In this document: positions 7,618-16,503 of the stretch, in pieces | Numbering within the stretch: position 1 is the stretch's first letter | Layout: each line of letters opens with the position of its first letter | Source of the DNA: Roseateles sp. | Lineage (GTDB): Bacteria; Pseudomonadota; Gammaproteobacteria; Burkholderiales; Burkholderiaceae_C | Assembly: GCF_019237615.1 (NCBI RefSeq) | Contig: NZ_JAFAGT010000048.1 | Span: 84,013 to 148,012, forward strand | Direction of reading: 5' to 3' | DNA length: 64,000 bases | The notes under the pieces: generated by a model | What the model was told of the DNA's origin: nothing | Seen by the model: only the letters and a program-made list of their open reading frames with translations | Databases searched by the model: none | Program-made: the position numbers and the translations under genes

Positions 7618-8910
7618 ATGAAAGCCTTGCTCGATTTCGTCAATCGCCACCGTCGCGGCGCCACTGTTGGCATCGTTTCGGTGTGCTCGGCTCACCCGGA
7701 CGTGCTGCGCGCCGCGATGACGCATGCCCAGACGGGCACCCAGCCGCTGTTGATCGAATCCACATCAAACCAGGTGAACCAGTTCGGCGGCTACACCGGC
7801 ATGCGGCCCGCAGACTTCCGCGACTTCGTGTATCGCCTGTCCGACGAGGTGGGCCTGCCCCGCGAGCGGCTCATCCTCGGCGGCGATCACCTGGGTCCCA
7901 ACTGCTGGCAGGCTGAAACGCCGGACGAGGCCATGGCCCGCTCGGAAGTGCTGATCGCCCAGTACGTCGAAGCCGGTTTCCGGAAGATCCACCTGGACTG
8001 CTCCATGCCCTGCGCCGGAGACCCGGCCGTGCTGAGCGATGAGGTGGTGGCCGCGCGCGCGGCGCGGCTGGCCCACGTGGCCGAAACGGCCTGGGCTCGC
8101 GTCGGTGGCGAGGCGCCGGTCTATGTGGTGGGTACCGAAGTTCCCGTTCCCGGCGGCGCCCACGAAGAACTCGACAGCCTCGCCGTGACCCGACCGGCGG
8201 CTGCGCAGCGCACGCTGGCCGTGCACCAGGAGGCTTTCGCCGCAGCCGGCGCGGGCGCAGCCTGGGCACGAGTGATCGGCCTGGTGGTGCAGCCTGGCGT
8301 GGAGTTCGATCATGACAAGGTGATCGACTACCGCCCCGATCTGGCGCGCGAGCTGAGCGCCGCCATCGCGGACCATCCGGGACTGGTGTACGAGGCGCAC
8401 TCGACCGATTACCAGACCCCCGGCGCGCTCTCGGCCCTCGTCCGCGACCACTTTGCGATCCTGAAGGTCGGCCCCGGCCTGACCTTCGCGCTGCGCGAGG
8501 CGCTCTGGTCTCTCGTCGACATCGAGCGGGAGTGGCTGGGGCCTGACGAATTTCCCGACCTGAGGCAGACGGTGCTCTCGGTGATGCAGGAGCAGCCCGT
8601 CCACTGGAAGAAGTACTACCAGGCAACTGACCGCCTCCGGCTGGACCTGCAGTACAGCCTCAGCGACCGCATTCGGTACTACTGGAGTCACCCGCGTGTG
8701 GTCGAAGCCGCCCGTCGCCTGCTGGACAGGCTGGAACGCGCCTCGCCCTCGGGCATCCCCATGACCTTGATCAGCCAGTGCATGCCCTGGCAATACGAGC
8801 AGATCCGTGCAGGACGACTGAAGAACAGCGCGGCGGCCTTGCTCGATTCGAGCGTGCATCGCGTGCTTCAGCAGTACGCCCTCGCATGCAACCCCATGAA
8901 CCTGAATTGA
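7618..8910 (+). CDS. kbaZ: D-tagatose-1,6-bisphosphate aldolase subunit KbaZ/GatZ family
   Basis: The 430-residue protein closely resembles E. coli GatZ/KbaZ over its whole length (IVSVCSAHPDVLRAAMTHAQ, SNQVNQFGGYTGMRPADFR, LGGDHLGPNCWQ, GTEVPVPGG, VQPGVEFDHDKVIDY, YEAHSTDYQT, WKKYYQ, LSDRIRYYWSHPRVVE). KbaZ stabilises the class II aldolase subunit KbaY, which splits tagatose-1,6-bisphosphate into dihydroxyacetone phosphate and glyceraldehyde-3-phosphate. The family was once proposed to be a tagatose-6-phosphate kinase. ATG at 7618 matches the family N-terminus (MKALLDFVNRH), although no clear ribosome site precedes it. The catalytic KbaY/GatY partner is not in this window. Placement beside AgaS marks a galactosamine route. 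Confidence 0.92.
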   Translation: MKALLDFVNRHRRGATVGIVSVCSAHPDVLRAAMTHAQTGTQPLLIESTSNQVNQFGGYTGMRPADFRDFVYRLSDEVGLPRERLILGGDHLGPNCWQAETPDEAMARSEVLIAQYVEAGFRKIHLDCSMPCAGDPAVLSDEVVAARAARLAHVAETAWARVGGEAPVYVVGTEVPVPGGAHEELDSLAVTRPAAAQRTLAVHQEAFAAAGAGAAWARVIGLVVQPGVEFDHDKVIDYRPDLARELSAAIADHPGLVYEAHSTDYQTPGALSALVRDHFAILKVGPGLTFALREALWSLVDIEREWLGPDEFPDLRQTVLSVMQEQPVHWKKYYQATDRLRLDLQYSLSDRIRYYWSHPRVVEAARRLLDRLERASPSGIPMTLISQCMPWQYEQIRAGRLKNSAAALLDSSVHRVLQQYALACNPMNLN

Positions 8911-8921
8911 GGGAGCAGACC

Positions 8922-10067
8922 ATGCCGCTTCTTGACATGACCGATGCCGAGCTCGAACAGCGCGGCGCCCGTTGGACCGTGCGCGAGATCATGCAGCAGC
9001 CGGCCGTGTGGGCCGAGGCGTTGCAGGCGCTGGGCGACAACGTCGGCATGCGCCGCTTCATCGAAGCCCAACTCGCCACGCCCAATCTGCGCATCGTCCT
9101 GACCGGCGCAGGCACGTCCGCCTTCATTGGCGAATGCCTGGCGCCGGCCATCGGTGCCGCCACCGGCTTGCGCGTCGAGGCCATCGCCACCACCGACATC
9201 GTCAGCGGCCCCGGACTGTGCCTGGCCGAGGACGTGCCGACGCTGCTCGTATCCTTCGCCCGCTCCGGTAACAGCCCGGAGAGCGTGGCTGCCGTGCAGC
9301 TTGCCGACCGCTTCGTCAAGGACTGCCGGCAACTGGTCATCACCTGCAACGCCGATGGTGAGCTGGCGCGCGAGATGGCCCGGCGCGACGAGGCCACGTG
9401 CCGCGCCGTGGTGCTGCCCGATGCCACCCACGACCGCAGCTTCGCCATGACCTCCAGCTTCACCACCATGTTGCTGGTGGCGGCTTGGTGCTTCGGCGTC
9501 GCGGAGCGTGCCGACGTGCTGGTGGCTGCCGCGCGTCGCCTGATGCCGCAGGTGCCGCAGCAATGCGCGCAGTGGGTTGGCCACTTCGACCGTGTCGTCT
9601 ATCTCGGTTCCAACGAACTCAAGGGCCTGGCACGCGAAGCTGCGCTCAAGCTGCTGGAGCTGAGCGACGGCCGCATCGTCAGCCTCTTCGACTCGCCGCT
9701 GGGCTTCCGCCACGGTCCCAAGACCATCATCAATGGCTCGACGCTGGTCGTCATCTTCCTGTCGTCCGATACCTACACCCGCAAGTACGACCTCGACCTG
9801 CTGCGCGAGCTGCGCGCCGACGGCCGCGCCGGCAAAGTGCTGGCCATCGGCATGCTGGGCGATGACCTGAAGGCGGACGGCGATACCCTGGACCTGGCCG
9901 ACGCACAAGGCCTGACGGACGTCGAGCTGGCGCCGCTGTACATCCTGTTCGCGCAATGGTTCGCGCTGCAGCAGTCGCTGGCGCTGGGCCTCAAGCCCGA
10001 CAGCCCCAGCGTCTCCGGCACGGTCAACCGCGTCGTCCAGGGCGTCATCATCCACCCCGTCCACTGA
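8922..10067 (+). CDS. agaS: SIS-domain galactosamine-6-phosphate deaminase/isomerase AgaS
   Basis: A 381-residue protein with two sugar-isomerase (SIS) domains: the first carries LTGAGTSAFIGE and SFARSGNSPES, the second YLGSNELKGLAREAALKLLE and FDSPLGFRHGPK. This layout and length fit AgaS, which converts D-galactosamine-6-phosphate to tagatose-6-phosphate and ammonia. GlmS-type synthases would carry an extra N-terminal glutaminase domain, which is absent. Start ATG 8922 follows GGGAG and lies 11 bases after kbaZ, indicating cotranscription. It feeds the tagatose pathway in which the preceding kbaZ acts. Confidence 0.9.
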   Translation: MPLLDMTDAELEQRGARWTVREIMQQPAVWAEALQALGDNVGMRRFIEAQLATPNLRIVLTGAGTSAFIGECLAPAIGAATGLRVEAIATTDIVSGPGLCLAEDVPTLLVSFARSGNSPESVAAVQLADRFVKDCRQLVITCNADGELAREMARRDEATCRAVVLPDATHDRSFAMTSSFTTMLLVAAWCFGVAERADVLVAAARRLMPQVPQQCAQWVGHFDRVVYLGSNELKGLAREAALKLLELSDGRIVSLFDSPLGFRHGPKTIINGSTLVVIFLSSDTYTRKYDLDLLRELRADGRAGKVLAIGMLGDDLKADGDTLDLADAQGLTDVELAPLYILFAQWFALQQSLALGLKPDSPSVSGTVNRVVQGVIIHPVH

Positions 10068-10079
10068 CGGCTACCGAGC

Positions 10080-11021
10080 ATGACCCGGATCATTCACGGC
10101 ATCGACGTTGGCGGCACGAAGATCGAGCTTGTCAGCTATGACGAGGCTCTGCAGCCACTGCATCGGCGCCGCATCGACACGCCGACCCAAGGCATCCTGG
10201 CGTTCATCGAGGCCGTTGCCGGCCTGGTCGAGGAGGCAGATGATCGGCTGGGGGCAGCAATGGCGGTCGGGGTCGGCATTCCGGGCTTCGTCGATCCGAA
10301 GACCGGCTGCCATGTCAGCGCCAACATCCCGGCGCTCCGCGGGCAACGGGTTCCCAGCATGCTTGAGGCGAGCCTGAAGCGGCCCGTCAACGTTGCGAAC
10401 GACTGCCACTGCTTCGCGCTGTCCGAGGCGCATGGCGGCGCGGCGGCGCGTTTCGACTCCATGTTCGGGTTGGTCATCGGCACGGGTGCCGCGGGCGGCT
10501 ACTGCGTGAACGGCCGGCTGCTGAAGGGCCGCAATGGCGCGCTGGGCGAAACCGGGCACACGCCCATCTCCGCCGCCGTCCTGGAGCGGCATCGCCTGCC
10601 CATCTTCGACTGTGCTTGCGGGCTGCGTGGCTGCCTGGAACGCTATGTGTCGGGCTCAGGGCTGCAAGCGATCCACACGCATCTGAGCGGCGAGCAGTTG
10701 GACGGGCGGGGCATCATGGCTCGAGCCTCTGCCGGCGATGCGACGGCGCGGCAGGCGCTGGTGGTGCATCTGGACGTCCTGGCGAGCAGCCTGGCCAGCC
10801 TGGTGCTGCACCTGGATCCCGACGCTATCGTGCTCGGCGGGGGGCTGTCGAAGTTGAGCCATCTGTATGAGGAATTGCCAGGCCAGGTGACGCGCCACCT
10901 GGTGCGCGGCATGGATTCGCCGCCCATTCTGCCGCCGGTCTTCGGCGACGCCGGCGGCACCCGCGGCGCGGCCGTGCTGGCCCTGAGCCTGCTTCAGTCA
11001 GAGGACACCCGCGCATGTTGA
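10080..11021 (+). CDS. ROK-family N-acetylhexosamine kinase (GalNAc/GlcNAc kinase)
   Basis: A 313-residue ROK-family sugar kinase similar along its length to E. coli NagK. Visible features are the phosphate loop HGIDVGGTKIEL, the substrate region NVANDCHCFALSEA, VIGTGAAGGYCVNG, the histidine of GETGHTP, and the zinc-binding cysteines CACGLRGCLERYVSG characteristic of ROK proteins. The reaction is ATP-dependent 6-phosphorylation of N-acetylhexosamine in the cytoplasm. NagK proteins use GlcNAc, but here the flanking AgaS and deacetylase genes argue for GalNAc (an AgaK role). The gene overlaps the next one by seven bases, so translation is probably coupled. Confidence 0.88.
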   Translation: MTRIIHGIDVGGTKIELVSYDEALQPLHRRRIDTPTQGILAFIEAVAGLVEEADDRLGAAMAVGVGIPGFVDPKTGCHVSANIPALRGQRVPSMLEASLKRPVNVANDCHCFALSEAHGGAAARFDSMFGLVIGTGAAGGYCVNGRLLKGRNGALGETGHTPISAAVLERHRLPIFDCACGLRGCLERYVSGSGLQAIHTHLSGEQLDGRGIMARASAGDATARQALVVHLDVLASSLASLVLHLDPDAIVLGGGLSKLSHLYEELPGQVTRHLVRGMDSPPILPPVFGDAGGTRGAAVLALSLLQSEDTRAC

Positions 11022-12178
11022 ACAGGGTGCGAGGACGCGTGCTGACGGCTGAGGGCTGGCGGCTTGCCGAGGTGAGCATGGCGCAGCGCATCGAGTCGAT
11101 CCGCGAGCTGTCGGATTCCGAGCTGGCGGGCTTCGATCCGGCCGAACTGCCCCTCGTGCTGCCAGGCTTCATCGACCTGCACGTGCATGGCGCCGTGGGG
11201 CGGGATGTGATGCAGGGCGGCGATGCGGCGCTCGAGGTTGCCCGCTTCCATGCCCGGCACGGCACCACCACCATGCTCGCCACCACCATGACGGCCTGCG
11301 AGGCCGACATCGAGCGCGCACTGCGCGGCGTGCGTCGCGGCATGGACGCCCTTGCGCCGGATGGCGCCCGGATCCTGGGCGTGCACCTGGAAGGCCCGTT
11401 CATCAGCGAGCAACGCCTGGGTGCCCAGCCGCCGCAGGTCATGCGCGGCGATATGGAGCGCATCCGGCGGTGGCAAGCGATAGCGCCAATCCTCGCGCTG
11501 ACGCTTGCGCCCGAGATTGAAGGCCACCTGGCGCTCATCCCGGAGCTGGTCGCCCTGGGAATGCGCGTGCAGCTCGGTCACACGGCCGGCAGCTACGATG
11601 ACGGCGTGAAGGCCTTGCAGGCAGGTGCGACGAGCTTCACCCACTTGTTCAACGGCATGACCGAGATGTCGCATCGTCAGCCCGGCATTGCCTGTGCCGC
11701 ACTGGCTCATGCCGAGTTCGCTGAAATCATCCCGGATCTGCAGCACGTGCAGCCGGGCGCCATCCTGGCTGCTCTGCGTGCCATCCCCAAGGCTTACGGC
11801 ATCACCGACGCCACGCCAGCCACGGGCATGCCCGATGGCGAATACACGCTGGGCACCCAGCGCGTGTTCAAGTGCATGGGTTGCGTTCGCCTCGTACTCG
11901 GCGACTCGTTGGCGGGAAGTGCGCTGACCATGGACCAGGCGCTGAGGAACTTCGTCTCCCTGGGGTTGGACCTGGCCGACGCGTCCAACCGCTTGTCACG
12001 GTTTCCCGCTGAATACCTTGGCCTCGCGGATCGAGGCCGCATAGAGGTTGGCGCCTGGTCCGACGTGGTCTCGCTCGATGCTGAGCTCAACGTTCAGAGC
12101 GTGTGGGTGGAGGGGCGGAAGATCCTGCAGATGTCGTGTCCGACCCAACCTGAGATCACCGCGAGGGCGCCTGCATGA
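11015..12178 (+). CDS. N-acetylhexosamine-6-phosphate deacetylase (AgaA/NagA family)
   Basis: A 387-residue amidohydrolase-superfamily enzyme that removes acetate from N-acetylgalactosamine-6-phosphate (or the glucosamine isomer). Seen motifs are GFIDLHVHGA (metal-site HxH, His56/His58), LEGPFIS (metal Glu), LGHTAGSYDDG and THLFNGM (metal or substrate histidines) and ITDATPATGMPDG with the catalytic Asp. The start overlaps the kinase stop and its own end overlaps the lyase start by four bases, so the gene lies inside a coupled operon. NagA and AgaA cannot be told apart by motif; GalNAc-6-P specificity is inferred from AgaS and KbaZ. Confidence 0.9.
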   Translation: MLNRVRGRVLTAEGWRLAEVSMAQRIESIRELSDSELAGFDPAELPLVLPGFIDLHVHGAVGRDVMQGGDAALEVARFHARHGTTTMLATTMTACEADIERALRGVRRGMDALAPDGARILGVHLEGPFISEQRLGAQPPQVMRGDMERIRRWQAIAPILALTLAPEIEGHLALIPELVALGMRVQLGHTAGSYDDGVKALQAGATSFTHLFNGMTEMSHRQPGIACAALAHAEFAEIIPDLQHVQPGAILAALRAIPKAYGITDATPATGMPDGEYTLGTQRVFKCMGCVRLVLGDSLAGSALTMDQALRNFVSLGLDLADASNRLSRFPAEYLGLADRGRIEVGAWSDVVSLDAELNVQSVWVEGRKILQMSCPTQPEITARAPA

Positions 12179-14637
12179 AAGCCATCTCATCCCTCGCGGC
12201 GAGCCGTGCTTTGCTGGCATTGCTCGCCGCGCTGACCGCGGCATGTCCGGCCGCGCAACTGACGACGGCCGAGGCTTCGACGACGCAGGTGGCCGCCAGG
12301 GCAGCAACCGCCGAGGCATTCAATGCGCTGCGCCAGCGCTGGCTGCAGAAGCTGGTTGGCCCGGCATCGCTGGACCGCCGGGAGCCTCAGGTGGCGAGCC
12401 GACTGCGCAGCCAGTCCGACGCGGCGCTGCGAGCATTGCAGCAGATGCACCGTGAGCCCGGCGCCAAGGCGCTGTGGGACGACATCGGCGACTTCAAGAA
12501 CCCCGACACGCTGGCAGCGTCGGCATTGGTGACCAGCAATGCCGTGCGCCTGCTGGCGATGGCGCAGGCCTATGGCACGCCCGGATCGCCGACCTATCGA
12601 GACGTCCGCCTGGCCGCGGGCATCTCTGCCGGCCTGGACTGGCTGGTACGTGAGCAATACACCGCCGGCCGTCGCGAGTGGGGCAACTGGTGGCACTGGC
12701 AGATCGGCACGCCCTTGCACCTGCTCGATCTCCTGACACTGGCGGGAGACGCCGTGCCTGCGGATCTGCGCCAACGCTGCCTGGACGCCATCAACTGGTA
12801 TGTCCCGGATCCTCGGACAAAGACTCGTGCAGACGGGACGCTTGTCCATGAGACCGGTGCCAACTTGCTCGACAAGTCGCTGGTGGCCATCCTCAGCGGC
12901 ATGCTGGGCCAGGACGGCGCTCGTATCGCGTCCGGCCGCGACGCCATCAGTGGTTCGCTGGACTACGTGACCACGGACGACGGCTTCTACCGCGACGGCT
13001 CGTTCATCCAGCACCACTATTTCGCCTATGCCGGCAGTTACGGTGTGGTGGCCCTTGAGGACTATGCGCGGCTGCTGTACCTGTTGCACGGCTCCTTCTG
13101 GCCCGTCACCGATCCGCGCGTTGCCAATGTCTACGCGTTTGCGCGGGAGAGCTTCGCGCCGCTGCTGATCGATGCCGCCATGCCTGACGCATTTCGCGGC
13201 CGCAAGCTCAGCCAGCCGAGCCATACCGACCGCAGCGCTGGTCGCGCCGTCATCGGCGCGTTGGCTTCGCTGGCCGAGCAGGCGCCGCCTGCAGACGCAG
13301 CCGCGCTGCGCAGCGCCATCAAGGGATGGATGGCGCAGGATCGCAACCTTGTGGCCTCACTGTCAGGTGAGGGCGGTGGCGCCAACGTGCCTTTGCATGA
13401 GCTGAGCCTGCTCAAGGCCATTGCCGCCGACTCGAGCGTCCAGCCCGTCATGGAAGCTCCGGGTGCACGGATCTACCCCGCCATGGACCGCGCCGTGCTG
13501 CGAGGGAGCGGCTTTGCCGCCGTGCTCAGCCTGACGTCGCCGCGCACGGGTGCCTTTGAAATGGGCAACGGCGAGAACCTCAAAGGCTGGTGGACCGGCA
13601 TGGGCAGGCTGGCGCTTTACGACGCCGACGTGGCGCAGTTCGCTGACAGCTACTGGCCCACAGTGGACATCCTGCGCCTGCCCGGCACCACCACTGACCG
13701 GTCGGGTGCAGGTCGGCCCGAAGCCTGGAGGCAATATGCCAATCCCGAAGCCTGGGTTGGCGGTGTCGCGCTGGGGAGGTGGGCGGCTCTGGGAATGGCC
13801 TTCTCGATGCGCGAGGTGACCGGCTCGCCCCTGAGGGGGCGCAAGGCCTGGTTCCTGCTCGGTGACCGCATCCTCGCGCTGGGCTCAGGCATCGCGCCGG
13901 GGGCGGTTGCGGCCGAGACTATCGTCGAGAACCGCCGGCTGTCCGATGCGTCCGGCGCCCGATTGCTGGTCGACGGCCAGGATCTGCCCAACGGCAGGCG
14001 CAGCGATGTGCACTGGGCCCATCTGCAGGACGACAAGGCTGGCAGCAGCATCGGCTATGTCTTCCCGCTGGGCACCGACCTCGTGACCGAGCGGAGCGAA
14101 CGCCACGGCACTTGGCACGATCTGCATGCCTACGCCAGCAAGCAAGACCTGAAAGGCAGCTACCAAGTGCTGGCCATCCCGCATGGCAGCCCGGCGTACG
14201 CCTACCTGCTGCTGCCCAGGGCCGGTGAGGCCGAAACGCGAGCTGCAGCCGCCGAGCCCGGGCTGCGCATCGAAGCCAATGATGAACAGGCTGCGGTGGT
14301 TCAGGTGCCGAGCGCGGGTGTCTATGCGGCCAATCTTTGGACGGCGGGCAGTGCGGCCAAGGATGGCAAGCCCTATGTGTCGAGTTCGAAGCCGGTGGCG
14401 CTGCTTATCCAGCGCAGCGGTGATCGGATGAAAGTGGTCGTGGCCGAGCCGACGCAAAGAGAGGCTGCCCTGGAGTTGACGCTCGAGCAGCCGGTGATAT
14501 CGGTCGGGCAGATGGACGCCGGAGTGACGGTCCTGGCAACCGCGCCGAAGCTGCGTCTGCGCGTGAATACCGCCGGAGCGGCCGGTGCGAGCTTCGCGGC
14601 CGAGTTCATCCTTCCCGCGGCAATGTCCAAGCCCTGA
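12175..14637 (+). CDS. Polysaccharide lyase family 8, chondroitinase AC/hyaluronate-lyase-like
   Basis: An 820-residue exported lyase that cleaves uronic-acid polysaccharides by beta-elimination to 4,5-unsaturated oligosaccharides. An N-terminal secretion signal (hydrophobic LLALLAALTAAC) is followed by the alpha-helical catalytic domain. Asn230 (ETGANLLDK), His280 and Tyr289 (FIQHHYFAYAGSYG) keep the 50- and 9-residue spacings of Asn349/His399/Tyr408 in pneumococcal hyaluronate lyase. The candidate Arg lies in AFRGRK (341-343). The C-terminal half is beta-sandwich-like (NGENLKGWWTGMGRLALYD). The start overlaps the preceding stop (ATGA). A cysteine at position 24 could make it a lipoprotein, but the lipobox is weak. 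Confidence 0.93.
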   Translation: MKAISSLAASRALLALLAALTAACPAAQLTTAEASTTQVAARAATAEAFNALRQRWLQKLVGPASLDRREPQVASRLRSQSDAALRALQQMHREPGAKALWDDIGDFKNPDTLAASALVTSNAVRLLAMAQAYGTPGSPTYRDVRLAAGISAGLDWLVREQYTAGRREWGNWWHWQIGTPLHLLDLLTLAGDAVPADLRQRCLDAINWYVPDPRTKTRADGTLVHETGANLLDKSLVAILSGMLGQDGARIASGRDAISGSLDYVTTDDGFYRDGSFIQHHYFAYAGSYGVVALEDYARLLYLLHGSFWPVTDPRVANVYAFARESFAPLLIDAAMPDAFRGRKLSQPSHTDRSAGRAVIGALASLAEQAPPADAAALRSAIKGWMAQDRNLVASLSGEGGGANVPLHELSLLKAIAADSSVQPVMEAPGARIYPAMDRAVLRGSGFAAVLSLTSPRTGAFEMGNGENLKGWWTGMGRLALYDADVAQFADSYWPTVDILRLPGTTTDRSGAGRPEAWRQYANPEAWVGGVALGRWAALGMAFSMREVTGSPLRGRKAWFLLGDRILALGSGIAPGAVAAETIVENRRLSDASGARLLVDGQDLPNGRRSDVHWAHLQDDKAGSSIGYVFPLGTDLVTERSERHGTWHDLHAYASKQDLKGSYQVLAIPHGSPAYAYLLLPRAGEAETRAAAAEPGLRIEANDEQAAVVQVPSAGVYAANLWTAGSAAKDGKPYVSSSKPVALLIQRSGDRMKVVVAEPTQREAALELTLEQPVISVGQMDAGVTVLATAPKLRLRVNTAGAAGASFAAEFILPAAMSKP

Positions 14638-14671
14638 GCGCTGCGCTTGCGCCCTATTCTTCGGAGAATCC

Positions 14672-16234
14672 ATGTCCAGTTCTCGTCGCAACTTCGTCAA
14701 GCAGGTGGCTACCGGCGGCGGCCTGCTGTTGTCCGGCAAGGCGTCCCAGGCCGCGGCCGCGGCGTCCTGCTCGACAGCAGGGCCTGCCGCCAAGCCGCTG
14801 AATCTGCTGCTGGTGTTCCCGGACGAGATGCGTGCCCAGGCCCAGGGTTTCATGCGCGCGGATCCGGTGCTGACGCCCCGTGTCGACCTGTTCGCCCGGG
14901 AGTCGCGCGTGATGACGCAGGCCGTCTCCAACTACCCGCTCTGCACGCCGGCACGCGGCATGATCATGACTGGCCAGTACCCGATACGGAACGGGATGAC
15001 CGGCAACTGCCATGACTACGGGGCACTGGTCGGCATTGACCTTTCCCGGCATGCGATCTGCTGGTCGGATGTGCTGAAGGCCCAGGGCTATGCCCTCGGC
15101 TACGTCGGCAAGTGGCATCTGGACGCGCCGCACGAGCCCTACGTTCCCAGCTACAACAACCCCGTCAACGGTACGAAGTGGAACGAATGGACGCCGCCGG
15201 AGCGCCGGCATGGCTTCGATTTCTGGCATGCCTACGGAACCTACGACCTGCACCTGACGCCCATGTACTGGACGAACAGCGGTGACCGCGACCATCCCAT
15301 CCATGTCAGGCAATGGGGGCCTGAGCACGAGGCCGACGTCGCCATCCAGTACCTGCGCAACGAGGGCGGCAAGCTGCGCGACCCCGCCAAGCCCTTTGCG
15401 CTGGTGGTGTCGATGAACCCGCCCCACTCGCCCTACGACCAGGTGCCGAAGAAGTACCTGGCCCGGTACGAGGGCATGAGCAGCCGCGACCTCAATCGGC
15501 GCGAGACCGTCGACTGGGCCAAGAAGTACGAGGAGGGCTACGGCCCGGAGCACGCCAAGTCCTACTTCGCCATGGTCAGCGGTGTAGACGAGCAGTTCGG
15601 GCGCATCCTCGATGCCCTCGACGAATGTGGCCTGCGCGACGACACCTTGGTGGTGTTCTTCTCCGATCACGGTTGCTGCCTGGGCGCCCACGGCGAGCCC
15701 ACCAAGAACAATCCCTTCGAAGAATCCATGCGGATTCCGATGATGTTCCGCCTCCCCGGCCGGATCGTTGCCGGCACGGATGCGTCGCTGATGTCGCTGC
15801 CCGACCTGTATCCCACCGTGCTGGGGCTGCTCGGCCTGGCCGACAAGATTCCGGCAACGGTGGAAGGTTCCGACTGGTCAGCCAGGGTGCAGACGGGGAA
15901 TGGCGCTGCCGCCAGCTCGCAGCTCTATCTCTCCGTCCCCTACGGCGCCCAGTCGTTCGGCAAGCGAGGGGTCAGAACGGAAAGCCACACGCTTGTGATC
16001 CAGCGAGCCGACAGGCAGGCCCTGCGCTACACACTCTTCGACAACGTCGCTGATCCGCTGCAGAAGCGCGACGTTGCGGCACAGCATCCGGCCCTCGTGA
16101 AGGAACTGATCGAGCGGGAACTGCTGCCCTGGCTGGAAAAGACCGGCGATCCCTGGCGGCCGGCCGAGTTCGATACGACTTCGCGGTCGGTCAGAGCGTT
16201 CCGGATGAACGCCGCGCAGGGCCCGGAGCGCTGA
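14672..16234 (+). CDS. Tat-exported Cys-type sulfatase (S1 family), probable glycosaminoglycan sulfatase
   Basis: A 520-residue sulfatase. The N-terminus MSSSRRNFVKQVATGGG has a twin-arginine motif (SRRNFVK) followed by a hydrophobic stretch, so export in folded form is expected. Cys91 in the signature CTPAR is the residue that must be converted to formylglycine. Metal and substrate motifs include FPDEMR near residue 50, YVGKWHLD, and FFSDHGCCLGAHGEPTKNNP. It would remove sulfate from chondroitin/dermatan oligosaccharides so that lyase and hydrolase can proceed; the position (4-O, 6-O or 2-O) cannot be read from sequence. ATG 14672 is preceded by CGGAGA. The maturation enzyme is not encoded in the window. 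Confidence 0.92.
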   Translation: MSSSRRNFVKQVATGGGLLLSGKASQAAAAASCSTAGPAAKPLNLLLVFPDEMRAQAQGFMRADPVLTPRVDLFARESRVMTQAVSNYPLCTPARGMIMTGQYPIRNGMTGNCHDYGALVGIDLSRHAICWSDVLKAQGYALGYVGKWHLDAPHEPYVPSYNNPVNGTKWNEWTPPERRHGFDFWHAYGTYDLHLTPMYWTNSGDRDHPIHVRQWGPEHEADVAIQYLRNEGGKLRDPAKPFALVVSMNPPHSPYDQVPKKYLARYEGMSSRDLNRRETVDWAKKYEEGYGPEHAKSYFAMVSGVDEQFGRILDALDECGLRDDTLVVFFSDHGCCLGAHGEPTKNNPFEESMRIPMMFRLPGRIVAGTDASLMSLPDLYPTVLGLLGLADKIPATVEGSDWSARVQTGNGAAASSQLYLSVPYGAQSFGKRGVRTESHTLVIQRADRQALRYTLFDNVADPLQKRDVAAQHPALVKELIERELLPWLEKTGDPWRPAEFDTTSRSVRAFRMNAAQGPER

Positions 16235-16323
16235 TTCGGCGCCCAGCCAATCGCAGTCGGTAAATAGTCTCCTGGTCCGGCCCTGGTCAGTGCACCTTGA
16301 AGGCACGATTGGGCAGACCTTGC

Positions 16324-16354
16324 GGCCCCTGATTTTCCAACAGGGGCCCTTTTT
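16324..16354 (+). terminator. Rho-independent terminator after the sulfatase gene
   Basis: The arms ggcccctg and caggggcc flank a nine-base loop and are followed by CTTTTT. It lies 90 bases downstream of the sulfatase stop and upstream of the second lyase, so it closes the operon and implies the next gene has its own promoter or depends on read-through. Confidence 0.85.
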
Positions 16355-16503
16355 GTACCGACCGCCGGCCGAGGGGTTGCGTCCGGCCCGTTCCAGGCAC
16401 CGACTTGTGCCAAGGCCCGCGCCTTGCGGCATTCGTCACCGATGCAGACCCAGGGGTCTCCCGGACGGTCGCCACTCCCACCCAAGGCTCTCCCAGACAC
16501 ACG

